Positions 24,735 through 36,085 of a stretch of DNA of 64,000 nucleotides are shown piece after piece (the stretch's first letter is position 1; every line of letters starts with the position of its first letter). The notes below the pieces were generated by a model that ran no database searches, was not told the DNA's origin, and saw only the letters and a program-made list of their open reading frames with translations. The translations under genes and the position numbers were made by a program. This stretch comes from Montifringilla adamsi (lineage: Eukaryota; Chordata; Aves; Passeriformes; Passeridae): the NCBI GenBank assembly GCA_017590115.1, contig JAGGNK010011336.1, positions 434,001-498,000 on the forward strand, written 5' to 3'.

Positions 24735-25437
24735 ACAGCAAGGGAGCATTTCCTGTGCCGTTTCCAAGAGGGACTCAAGGAAACCTTTGCCTAGGGGGAC
24801 ATAGAAAGGCAGCAATAGTTTTGCAGGCCCCATTCCTGCACTTTCCATGTTTTGTTATTTTTACATTTTCCTCTATTTTCCTGCTTTTGCTTATATAAGA
24901 GAGTAAAAAACTCCAAATTGATGTTCCAATGAAAGAAGGAACATTTCTCTGGAAGAGCAGGAAATGATGTGTGGTGGTGTCATGCAGAATTAGTCCTCAA
25001 CCTCCAGGGCACACTGTGGTCTGTGGGATAACCTGGGAAATACCACAGGGACAAAACTTCTGGTAAAACTCATCCTAAGCAGAGCTTGAGAGCCCTGAGG
25101 GACTGATGGCAAGAAAAGGATTTTATATACTATTCTGTGCACTTTATTCCCTTGGGGAATAGAGCAACCCAAGTGCTGAATCTCCTGCCTGGCAGGGGAA
25201 AATCTATACCTGAGCAGCTCCCTGTGGCAGAAGTTGCTCCTGAGCATTCACCCTTTTTGGTTATTTAGAGATAAGTCATTAATCATCGTTAAGTTGAGTG
25301 GAATCCAAACTGGTCTTCCTATTGTACCTTTACCCAATACTCACATTTTGCAGAATACCAATTCTGTTAGCACTTTCCTTCTCCTATGCCCACCTTTCTC
25401 CATAAATAAACTGATGTGGAATCCTCCAGAGTGAAAT

Positions 25438-25560
25438 GTTCTTCTCTTCTCTTCTCTTCTCTTCTCTTCTCTTCTCTTCTCTTCTCTTCTCCTCTTTCTC
25501 TTCTCTTTCTCTTTTCTTCTCTCTCCTCTTTTCCCTCTCCCTCTCCCTCTCCCTCTCCCT
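25438..25560. repeat. (TTCTC)n pentanucleotide repeat followed by (CTCCCT)n
   Basis: About eleven nearly perfect TTCTC units pass through a degenerate TTTCTC stretch into about four CTCCCT units. The whole run is pyrimidine-only on the plus strand. Confidence 0.92.
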
Positions 25561-26729
25561 CATGTCTCTGGAAAAGACTCAGCTAGAGACATTACAAATG
25601 GAAACCTGCATTTTATGATAGCAAAGTCAGAGTTTAACATTCCAAGGATTTGAGAAAGATCCTAAAAACAAACATCCCAAACTCAGGAGGAAGTTCAGCA
25701 TTAAATATAAGAGAAATCCAAATATATTGAAGAATGGAGATCAAAATAACTTAAGCTTTGCCCTGCAGTGACCCCATGCAGTAGGAATACATTTATGATT
25801 AGATAACAGTGATGGCTGGAGCCCTAAATAGGAATAAATTGAGTTTTGAAGACCTCCAGGTTTACTGCATTGTTGCTGTTTTTCCCCTATATGCTGCAAG
25901 AATAATAGTGAGTTCCCCAAAGGATCAACTCCAGAATGAATGTCCACTCATAAATTCCCAGCTTTACTGCTAAATTGTCAGAAAACACCACCACTACTTA
26001 AAGCTGTCATGTTGTTTCCTCTTCCTGTAGGAATAGGAAGATTATGTTTTTGCAAGAAAAACCAAAGAAGAGAGCTGGACATTTTCAGATTTGTTTTTTG
26101 AAGAGGCCTCAATTCCTGGGCCAATTCAGATTTCAACTGGCAAGTGGGTCTGCAGGTTTCTGGGCTGGGAGCAGGCAGAGCCATTGCTCAAAGCCCATTT
26201 TGCTAGGGCATGGGCAGTAATGTGTATCTGAGAGAAGTGGATCAGTCTGTCAGTGTGTCCTCAGAATGTGCTCCAATCTTCTGACTTCCTAGAGAAAAGA
26301 CAGAGATGATGTCCAAACACCATCCTTTCATAAAAACACTGAGGTGTCTGGAGGAGGAGAATGTGCAGTGGGTTTACTTCGAGTCAGAGCCAGTTTGTAA
26401 AATCCTTACTGAGTGAATTCAGGGTGTAGCTCTTCTTGCTGATTTCTTTTTGGGGTTCTCTCTTCTTGAGCACACCGTAAACCACAAAGGTGGTTTTGCC
26501 TTCTCACACGAAGTCTGAATTCAGGGACTAACTCTGGATGCCTGGTGCAAAGACGTTCTCGAGACGTGTTGTCTGACACCCAGGTGTGTTTGGCTTTTTT
26601 TTTTTTAAAGCCACTAAGGTTCGGGAGCACAAGCCACCAGTGCATCTAGAAGTCCTGTGTGCCTTGGCTCCTTTCATGAGACACAGGACATATTCCTGCT
26701 CCCTCCAGGTGCCACCGGGGCGAGGACAG

Positions 26730-26995
26730 CTTTACCCTTGCCAGAGGCCAGCAGGAATAGGCACGGAGCTCAGCTTTGCCCTTCATCCTTCACTCCTGGT
26801 ATACGTGCTGCCCCGACTGAGCTCGGCAGCCCTGCTGAGGCTGATGGTGAGAAAGAGCAGAGCTCCCCCTTCCCCCTCTCCTGCTGCACTCTGGCAGAGA
26901 ATGGAGCGTGGGAGGACCTCGCGGCGGATGCTCGGAGACTGCAGCACTCATAATGACTAGTCACTTATAAAAGATGTTAGTGATACTATCACTGA
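26730..26995 (-). promoter_or_regulatory. SLC8A1: Candidate alternative SLC8A1 promoter: GATA palindrome plus TATA-like box
   Basis: On the minus strand, reading toward SLC8A1, a perfect inverted repeat AGTGATA-n-TATCACT (26993-26979) gives two GATA sites. Five bases later comes CTTTTATAAG (26973-26964), a TATA-like box. A CpG-containing G/C-rich stretch starts about 30 bp downstream (about 26.94-26.90 kb), where a transcription start would be expected. A weak donor AGG|GTAAAG lies near 26734. The mammalian cardiac SLC8A1 promoter (H1) depends on GATA factors, so this could be its counterpart, about 25 kb from the coding exon. No transcript evidence is available, so this is a lead only. Confidence 0.35.
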
Positions 26996-27170
26996 TGCTT
27001 CGTGTGGCTCTTTGTATTCACGGCCGGGGTCTCTCAGCGAGATCCCATCCGCTGCACACAAGGGGCTGAACAAATCCCAGCGGGCCCCGTGGCTAATCAA
27101 TAGTAAATATTAACAACAGCCAGCACACTGATAGTAGCAATAAATATTAGTGATAACACTAATGCCTGAA
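26996..27170. promoter_or_regulatory. CpG-retaining, AT-motif-rich stretch, possible conserved regulatory element
   Basis: A small patch keeps several CpGs (about 27000-27090). It is followed by closely spaced TAAATATTAACAA, GATAG, CAATAAATATTAG and GATAAC motifs, resembling clustered GATA/MEF2/FOX-type sites. It directly adjoins the candidate promoter on its upstream side. The assignment rests on composition only. Confidence 0.3.
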
Positions 27171-30100
27171 AATGCTCCTGATAGAGGAGGGGGCACAAAG
27201 GGCAGCCTGCCTTGGGGCTAGCAACCAAGAGATGACTCATGCCACCAGGGCTTTGTCTACCAGACCTCACTGCCCCAGGCCCTGGACCAAATGGGAACAG
27301 CAAATCAAATAAGTGCCAGCTTTTCCAGCTCCATCCTGCCATCCTCTTCCTGGCCTGCCCAGCACAGCTGTTGGGTAATGCCCTGCTCAGGGGACACACA
27401 CGTATCAGCTGGTCTTTGTGTCTCTTGGGGAAAGGAAAGCTCACAATCTGGGGAAGGGGAGGGTGGGGAGAAAAAGGAAAAATGGAGGAAGAATTTTTAT
27501 ATATCAGCAGGTTCACAGCAACCTATGAACCAGAACCATATCCAGTAGGAAATGGAAGCAATCTGAGTAAGAGTGAAATGCAGAAATGTTATTTCATAGC
27601 ATTAGCAGCTAAAAGGTTTATTGGTTAGTGACTCACTAGCAATTTAAAAGCTATCTATTGACCCCAATTATTTAAAGATTTATTTCTGTGTTAGCGTTCC
27701 TGTAGGCAGGTGGCATGTGTTTAAAAGGTACCTCTCAAAAGAATCAAAGTTTGCCTAGCACAGACAAAGGAAACCAGACAAAGACAAGATGTGTATGTCA
27801 GTGAGGGTGAAATCTGAGAAAAGTGGGAATATCTGTGGAGATGCTGGCCAAATAAGGGAAGATGAGGGTGTTGGCCCTTTCAGCTGCAAACTCTACTATG
27901 GGGTTACAAGCAAACACTTCCATTATGTTCTTCTTATGTAAGGACAAGGGAAGGCATTCTCATTCATGAATGGAAATGTTTATGACATTTGTGGTCGTGT
28001 GATTTCCCTTTACGATCATCCTTCATATCTCTGGAAATCTCCTACAATTTCAATCATACTCCTGATATTATTTTCAGTTCTTTCCGTATAATTTCACTTC
28101 ACCTGCTCTGATGGTTTTTTTCCAGTCTATTAACCACCTGAAAAATTACAATGCTTTACCTAGAATTTTGCAGTGGGACTATGAATACAATATTATAACA
28201 CCTGAAAACACATGAAATGTTAACCCAAAGCCATTCACTAGCATTTAAAGAAAAACCTCATGTTTAACTGTACCACCATATACCAACCAGATTTTAAGCC
28301 AAGGCTATAAAAAGCTTTTTTGTGTTCTTTTTAACAAAACACTTGGTGAAGAAAGCCTCTCTGCCAAGGCTATACTCTGTTTTTGTGACAGTGCCCAATT
28401 CCCAGAGCTGACACATTTCTGTGCTAGTTTGAAGGAGACCTATTACTTCAGTACTTTGGAAATATCCACAACAGTACACAGCTGTTTTCGCTGGAGCTGA
28501 CTTTCACAACACTGTAATGGCAGTTAAAACTGTACCAAAAATCCTTGCACAGGATGTAATCAACCTCAAATCCACAGAGAAACATTGGGAAACTGCCTTT
28601 AAGTGCCAAGAAAAACAACAGTCGTTTACAACGAGCTCTTCCTAATGTCCAGTCAGCTCAACCCAAGTGAAACATTTTTCTCAAAACGAAAGTAGTGCAG
28701 AGCAGGGGAAAAAAAAGCCCTTGACTTTTGAAATTAATTTATCTGAATAGTAACACAGGGAGACTCTGACACTGTCAACCACCACTGATCCTTCCTGCCC
28801 ACTGAAGCTCTCTCATCACCCAGTCTGTGAATCCACTTCTTGAGTGATAAAACTCTTGTTTTCCAACATTTTTTCTCTTGCCTCCTTCAGACACTTGGAA
28901 AGTTCCTGTCCCTCCAGCGGCAAAGCTGTTATATGTCAAGTTTCCTACTCAGAGAGCTTAACCATTATCCAGCTCTTGGAGCCATCCCATTGCCCCAGAT
29001 TTACGGCTGTTCCCAAGATGTCAGTCCAACCGAATCCCCAGGTGTTCCCAAGAAATGCCTGAGTTGTTCTTCACTTACCCCAGCCGAGGCTCAGCAGTCG
29101 TGGGCCATGCAGAATGGAAAAAAGCCCTCATATGATAGTGTCTCTATATTTACCAGAAAGAAAGGAGCCGGGGTGCTTGTCCTTTAAGTGTCTCTAAAGA
29201 TGGTTTGCATAGCTGGATCTCAGCTTATCTATGCTTTTCTGCTTTCGCTTCCATACATGGATCTGTTCCCAACAGTAACTCCAAGCTGTCGAAAAGAAGC
29301 TATCTGGCAGCTTTCAGCTTCATCTGACACGTAAATGAGCGTGAATAAATAATTACATTTTCTGCCGTCTCTCCTATTTTTTTTTTTATTTGCACCTCAG
29401 GACACCTTTTCTTTTTTTCCTTCTCCCCAGATTAACATTTTGCTGTTTTTTCCAAAGTTATTCCTGGGGGAAAGCAAACAGAAATGACCCAGGCAGATTT
29501 TTCTCTCCCCTTCCCGCAGGCTCACATAATTTTATTCTCATAAATATCTTTTTTTTTCTTTTCTTTTTTTTTTTTTCCATTTGCTTTGCTTTTAGGTCAG
29601 AGTTTTGCATGTTTGCTACTTGGAATCATGTCAAAGCAATATACATCATGTCTGTAGCAAAGGAAGGTTAAAAGTCAAATTTTTGGAGAGAGAGAATACA
29701 GCTGAGCCACGTGACTGCTCCCAGATTAGCAGCAGTAGCAGGAGTAAGCATTCCTCTGATATTACAGTAGCCACCGTGGGACATGCCTGAAACTCTGAAG
29801 AGAGAAGCTGCAGTTTGGAAGCTTCCTGCAGGTCTATTTATGAATAAATCACTCCTTGCTCTTTTCCCTATCTTTCTAGGTACTTTCCTGCTTCCTCGAT
29901 TTCAGTTTCAGAAAGGGTTGATAAAGAACAAAAATGGGAGGGAGCCCTGTGGTACAGGTCAGGAAAGAAGTCATGTAATTATTACCCTTAACTCTGCCCT
30001 TTGTAATCTTTGCTGTGCAAATGGAAACGTTAAGGGCTCCAGTGAAAGGGAAACACTAAATAGATGTCTTTATTATTGTTTGTTATATTGGCAGCTGGGA

Positions 30101-32410
30101 GTAGAAGAGATATTAGTGAGCTAATCAATTGCTTCATACTGGGCTCTCTGAATGAAAGAAAACTGGTAAAAGTCATATTCAGAGAAACTTAAGATATCTA
30201 AGGCTGAATGTAGGTGTCCCTATTCAGGCACTTGCATGGAAAATGGCATCCTCAAACGTGGTGGCTTTGATTCATTGCAGGAGATGGAAATTCCTTGTAT
30301 ATTCCCACACACCAATGACCTTGACTGTTTGAGATTTTTCCTAAACATCTGTTGAACACCAGGCAGAAGAAAAGGTTTCAAAAGAGCTCACCAGCTCCAC
30401 CTTTACAATTAAGGATAAACTACATTTTCTACATTAACAAATTGCCCAATTAGAAATGCCTCTTCAAGTGGCACATTTGACTCCTGCTGTTTGCTGTCTC
30501 AGAGACTGGAGGGAATGTGCATGGGAGTGTGTGTATAAATGGGGATCTGGGGAGATTCCCAGCATCCAGAGCAGACAGCCTCCCTGAGAGCACATCCCAG
30601 AGCAAGCTGAAGGCCTATGGAAGCATGCAAGAGGCAGCAAAAGGAGTCTTTTGGAAAAGATAAGTAGTCACAAAGGGGACCCTCCAGTTTTCAGTACATT
30701 TCCCAAGTGGCTGTATTGTGTACAGTCCCCTGTTGTTGGGGGTTGTGCAGGGATGAGAATGAGAATGGGATGAGAAAAAATCCTTCTGGAAATTTGCCCT
30801 GGAGTTTCTCCAGCCTTTCAAGAGCAGGAGCCAAGCTCATCCTGGGAAGGTGCTTGAACAGGAATATCACCATTGCATGTTAGACACGCCTGGTGACTCA
30901 GGAGGTCTATACTCTAATGCAAATGAGAACATGATTCAGCAAAGCGTTTAAATTCCTGCTTAATTTTAAATATTGAATAATGCATCTGATTCCTCTGAGG
31001 TTATTCATGTGATTTTCATTATATGCTTTACTAGGTTGCCCACATATGGACATGAAGCTGCCATGAAGCAGCACAAAAAATAAACAAGGTTTGGCGCTCA
31101 CACGTGAGTGTATTTGCATCTCACAAACATCTTGACTTTAGGTATTGCTCCTCGGAGGTGTAAGGGCCAGTAAAAATGGGCTAAGATGAGAAAAACCTCA
31201 GTTAATTGCATGTGTCCTCCTTTCCATGAGGGAAATGTTGAGAACCACCAGTGTCTGTGGTTTTCAGTGCCAAAGAAAAACCTAGGTGGCTTTGAGAATA
31301 ACATGACAAAGCTGCACTCAGAATTTCAGTAGCTACAAAGACAAGGGAGTAGGCTGTTTTCTGGCTTTGATCTGCCTTTTGGCACAGTGGCCGTGTCACC
31401 CTCTAGATGGCTGACACCACCCCCTTTAAACTCTGCTCCCCACAGAGAGTGGCCAAAGAGCTTCTCAGATTTTCCGTCGAGAGGTTTTTCCATTCTTCCC
31501 TGCTGGGAGAGGTGAAGTTTGTATCAGGGTGGTGATAAGGTGAAAGGCATTTTCCTAAAGCAAAAGAAAGAGCAGACAGCAGTGTTGCCAAGCACCGAGA
31601 GGGCCTCAGGGAGATGGAAATAAAGCACCTTTGACCTTTGTGCCCACTGACTTCTCTCCTCCTCCCCAAAACAAGCAGACCAAAAGGATAAAGTCCACCT
31701 TTGGTGGTGAGACATGCAGGGGACATCAGCAGCTCTGCCAGGCTTGGCACCAGCTGGACTTGCAGGAGTGCTGGTGGATGCAGGGCTGGATCAGGACCCG
31801 TGCCTGTGCCAGGTGAGGATGGTGGGGCTTCATCTGCTGAAGCCTGGCCCCCCTGGAGATCTCCCCAACACCTGAGTGCCATCCCAGAGCCATACACCTT
31901 CCTGGGGAAAATCCTCCCCAGGCTCTCCCACAGCATTTAGATGCCGATTCTCCAGGACTGTGCTCCAGGAGGTTGAGCTTTTTTGTGCTATTTGTCCTCT
32001 CTGCCTGCTGCTATCAACACTGCAGCCACGAAATGGAACCAGGCCTTGGTCTTCAGAAACACGTGTGCTCTTCCCCATGCTGTGTGCTGCAGTTTCGAGC
32101 CACCAAAGAGGTGTTGAAGTGTCTTTTATGAATATCAATGTGGATTTCGTAAGAGTGATTTAAATATAGCTGCCTGCTTTCCTGGGAGACCCTGTAGCTG
32201 TATTCTCACTGCAGCAAAAGCTGCACCATCTGCCCAGCATTCGCAGCCGCTTCCCAAAGACCGCCAGGGACTTGTCACTCTGCATTTGGCTTGCACAGGG
32301 TTCCAAAACGAAGGCTTTCTGGGGGAAAAAGGATGGATGGGCAGGATTCAGCACATTCAGATGTGTAGCTCAGGTGCACTTATGTAGCATTATGCACTGG
32401 GAAAGCTGGA
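27171..32410. other. Non-coding stretch
   Basis: No gene or recognisable repeat family is visible. T-rich runs lie near 29.38-29.42 kb and 29.55-29.58 kb. The segment at about 29.30-29.38 kb (TAAATGAGCGTGAATAAATAATTAC) looks like conserved non-coding DNA by composition, which I cannot verify. Confidence 0.5.
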
Positions 32411-32411
32411 C

Positions 32412-32516
32412 ACAGCTCTGAGCAACCTGATCTAATGTGGAAGCCAGCCCAGCTCTGAGCAGGGGCTGGACCTCCAGAGATCCCTCACAACCTTACGTAT
32501 CCTGTGGTTCAGTGAG
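32412..32516 (+). mobile_element. Old CR1 3' fragment, plus strand
   Basis: CTGAGCAACCTGATCTA, then GGGGCTGGACCTCCAGAGATCC and CCTTACGTATCCTGTGGTTC follow the order of the CR1 3' end with heavy divergence. Only about 100 bp remains. Confidence 0.65.
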
Positions 32517-32723
32517 AAATTCAGTTTAGGATATAACCATATGGTAGAGGAATAGCAAGGAAATCTGAACTCCTAGGGCACCTGTGACTTTTTCTGTCTT
32601 CCTCTTGTTTCTTGTGGCTACCTTCAAGCTCTTTGAGGGTGGTTCAGCTCTCGTTCCACATCCATGGCTTGTCTCCAGTGTTGAACCTTACTGCCCTGCA
32701 AGTGAAAATCCACTACTTCCCCC

Positions 32724-32745
32724 TTTTTTTTTTTTTTTTTTTTTT
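32724..32745. repeat. Poly(T) tract of 22 bases
   Basis: An uninterrupted T22 run, which would be a poly(A) tail on the minus strand. No retrocopy is recognised next to it. Confidence 0.85.
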
Positions 32746-34649
32746 AAAGCAAAGTGATTAAAATGCAGTTGGGCCTGTGCCCAGGTAAAGCACAAGAAAG
32801 TCAGGCAGTCATTCTTTCCTTGTGTTAAGTATGTAAAGTTTTGCAAGCCAATAAGACTTTTTCTGTTTAGGGTAAGCAAATATGCCTTGAACCTGGGGAG
32901 TGTCCAATTCTTAGTGATTGTTTATTTCACCAAGGCATAAATTACTGTGCCTTCAGGACAAAGCTAATAGAAAAAATGCTAATTAGTGCTGGTCAAAAAT
33001 TTTCCAGTGGAACATTTTTCTGTCAGAAACTCTCCTGATTAGTCAAAGTTGAAATGTTCCAGAAGAACATGTTGATTTTGCTGAGCCTCAAATGCCACGG
33101 GGTGAGCTGAGGTGGGGTGGGAGTAAGGAAAGAGGGAATCCATCAAAAGCCTCTTGCTGATTCCCTGACAATTCATCTTCTTGGCTGCCAGCCTTGTGGC
33201 ACTGCTAAGGATCAGAGTTTGGGGCAATCTGCCATGCAGAAAACGTGCTGATGAATAAGTTGTGAAAATTCCCGTTTCCTGGATGGGAGTTGTAAATACA
33301 GAAGTCAGGGAGCCTGTCTCATCTCCCCAGCTCCCTTCCACTGGACACCAGCCTGGGAACGTGCAAGCAGAATGGCATATCAGCATTCCCAGATGAGATA
33401 CTTCAGGCAGCTGAGTCAGACCTTCTCCTCAGCTTATAAAAAAGAAAACGTGGATTTTCTTCAGGGGTTTCTACTGGGAGAAAAGGACGAGCTGCTCTGA
33501 TAGTATCTGTGTTCATTTGAACTCAGGCTTCTGCAGGTGCAGCTTTTCCAACTGTGACATGCCAAATCCACGTGCAGTGCTTTTTTATATCTCACACTTC
33601 CTTGCCTTCTGACAGAGCTGCCTCTGCAGGTGAAGAGATGAGGATCACAGCGCTGTGATATTCATGAATTCAGAAACAGCCACATGGGCTTCAATTTGCA
33701 TGTAACTTTGAGGGCTCTATGGCCAAACAGGAACTGAAAGGCCCACGAGCATGGGTCTGGTGGCACCAGCTCACTCCAGACCCGTGCTGCTGGCCTTGAG
33801 GACCAGACATGCCACCAGCAGCATGTTTGGATGGTGCCTGCACCAGTCCATGTTTGCTCCTGGCTCTGCTTGTGCCTGCTTACTCCTTGGCTTCACTCCT
33901 GCTGAAACCAGCCCAGCTCTTTGGCCTTCCCCATTTCCTCCTTCCAAAGGTCACCCCTGGGGCTGGGCAGCTCCCAAGGGTGGTGGTCATGACCCATCCC
34001 TTACGTAGGACCACCTCTTCAGATCCCAGAGCTGGCACAGCCTGGCTCGAATGCTGATCAGAATATTGCAGGAACCAGGACTAAGGATACTCTGAATTGC
34101 TAAGCATTAATATTTGATGCATTTCAATATTTAAAGAGCTAAGATAATTTAAGAAACACTGTCACTTTTTAAAATTATTTGTAGGCAACTTATAATAGAG
34201 CAAATCCACTTGGAATGAGCAATATTTTGGCTAGGGGAGATGTATGGCTCAGACAGCTGCCTACATTTATTTAAAACATCAGAGAAATGACAATTTTGAA
34301 ATTCTCTGCTAGAAACCTCAGGTCTCAACAGGCCAGACTCCCAGCCAGCAGAAGCAAGCAGAGGATCCAGACAATGTTTTAACACTGAATGTGCTCAACA
34401 ATTTTGTTGAAAGTTTTGCCTTTGGAAAAATAAAGTAAAGGAGACAGAGGGTTTCCCTGAGAGTTTTGTTTCAGTGAAAATATTTGGGTTGTCATCTGAA
34501 GCTCGAAAACCACAGCTGGAAAAAAAATGAACTGCTGGTTGCCAAGCAAGGAGAAAAAAAAAATCCTCCTGCCTTTTTCCTTTATTTTTGTTTAAATTTT
34601 ATTTTTAATTTGTTTGCCTAGAAGAGTCTGTCCTGAGGGGCTACAACCA

Positions 34650-34965
34650 TTTACACCAGATCAGGTGCTGATAGCCCCGTGCTCTGCCTGGTAAAAGCCC
34701 TCTGAGGCTGCAGGGAGCTTCCTGTGACAGGCGCATCACCTCTCTTCCATATCACATCGCTGCCGTGCGCCCGGAGCACAGGGCAGGGGACGGTGGCACC
34801 ATTCATACGCCATTAAACCGAGCTGCTTTATGTAACACAATCTGCTTCAAAAGAGCCCAACGCACCACGGAAACTATGCGAGGCAAGCCAAGAAACGCTG
34901 GTACAATAGCACAAACAGAGACAAACAGTCTGTAAAGGGCAGCACACTTGGTTACCAGCGAGGGA
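34650..34965. promoter_or_regulatory. CpG-enriched patch, possible regulatory element
   Basis: About fifteen CpG dinucleotides lie within roughly 300 bp, against a strongly CpG-depleted background. There is no open frame or repeat signature. Retained CpG suggests an unmethylated or selectively conserved element (enhancer or minor promoter), but nothing in the sequence fixes its role. Confidence 0.35.
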
Positions 34966-35051
34966 ACGTTCTGCATTAAACAGTGCCTTTGTTTCTCATT
35001 TTCTCTTCGTGATCATCAAGGGAGATCTGCAAACATGACATCAAAAGATGA

Positions 35052-35089
35052 TTTGCCTCATCTTTTGCCTCATCAAAAGATGAGGCAAA
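35052..35089. repeat. Perfect inverted repeat, 16-bp arms, 6-base loop
   Basis: The arms TTTGCCTCATCTTTTG and CAAAAGATGAGGCAAA are exact reverse complements around CCTCAT. A third partial copy (TCAAAAGATGAT) lies just to the left, so the structure probably arose by local template switching. Confidence 0.95.
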
Positions 35090-35299
35090 AATTCATACCT
35101 GCAGTGGGTCTTGGCAAACAGGAGTTGCTGGTTGTAGGGTGCACAGGAATTTTGTCCAGCTGCCCCTGAGCAACCTGGGGAGAATCACCACACTTTTATA
35201 TTCTTCCCTAACCACCACTGTGGTCTAAGTCACTTCTTCACCTTCCTCCTCTCTGATGCTCCTGTGTGCTGCCCAAATACCACCGTGTTCTCTTAAATT

Positions 35300-36085
35300 C
35301 GTAGAATCATGGAGTCATAGAATATGTGGAGTTGGAAGGGACCCATCAGGGTCATCAAGTCCAGCTCTTGGTCCTGTGCAGAACACTCCAGGAGTCACAC
35401 CCTGTGCTTGAGATTGTTGTCCAAATGCTTCTTGAACTCTGTCATGTTTGGTGCTGTGACCACTGCCCTGGAGAGCCTGTTCCAGTGCCCAACCACTCTC
35501 CAGGTGAAGAAACTTTTCCTGATACCCAGCACAAACCTCCCCTGACTCAGCTGCATGCCTTTTCCTCAAGTCCTGTCACTGGTCACCAGAGACAAGAAAT
35601 CGGTACCTGCCCCTCCACTTGCTCCAGTGAGGATATTGAAGACCCCACTGAGGTTTCCACTCATCTCCTCTTCTCCAGGAAGTGACCTCAGCCACCCCTC
35701 ACACGGCTTCCTTGACCATCCTTGTGCCCTCCTTTGGACACTCTCTAACATCTTTATATCTTTTTTATACCATGGCACCCAAAGCTGCCCCCAGCACTGG
35801 AGGTGAGGCTGCCCCAGTGCAGAGCAGAGCAGGACAATCCCCTCCCTTGCCTGGCTGGCCATGCTGTGCCTGATGCCCCCAGGACAGGTTGTCCCTCCTG
35901 GCTGCCAGGGCACTGCTGGCTCATGTTCAACTTGCCATGGACCAGGTTCCCCAGGTCCCTTTCCACGGCACTGCTCTCCAGCCTCTCGTTCCCCAGTCTG
36001 TGCATCCAGGGCTGCACCACCCCAGCCCTTGTTAAACTTCACATGGTTGGTGATCGCCCATCTCTCTAATATGTCTAATTTGTAT
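35300..36085 (-). mobile_element. CR1 LINE fragment with reverse-transcriptase C-terminus, minus strand
   Basis: The longest CR1 copy in the window. Its 3' end lies at about 35300 (reverse-complement ATTCTATG-type repeats and GTTGGAAGGGACC). Toward 36085 it runs into the C-terminal part of the CR1 ORF2. On the minus strand, in shifting frames, one can read segments typical of that region: a KFNKG motif, LESSAVERDLGNLV, MSQQC, a stretch equivalent to ALxxPHLxxCxQFWxP, KKDIxxLExVQRRA and PSDRT. Frameshifts and stops break the frame, so it is inactive. Confidence 0.93.

Larger units (their letters stand above)
22961..26600. other. Non-coding stretch with simple repeats
   Basis: No gene is recognisable. 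It contains a 23-bp tandem duplication at about 24689-24734 and the pyrimidine-rich satellite at 25.44-25.56 kb. Confidence 0.6.
32746..35299. other. Non-coding stretch with a CpG-retaining patch
   Basis: No gene is recognisable. It includes the CpG-enriched segment at 34.65-34.96 kb and the 16-bp-arm inverted repeat at 35052-35089, both listed separately. Confidence 0.6.

Noticed and set aside
34850..34885. CGCACCACGGAAAC, part of an RE1/NRSF-like site
   Set aside because: Only the central GCACCACGGA fits; both half-site flanks are wrong.
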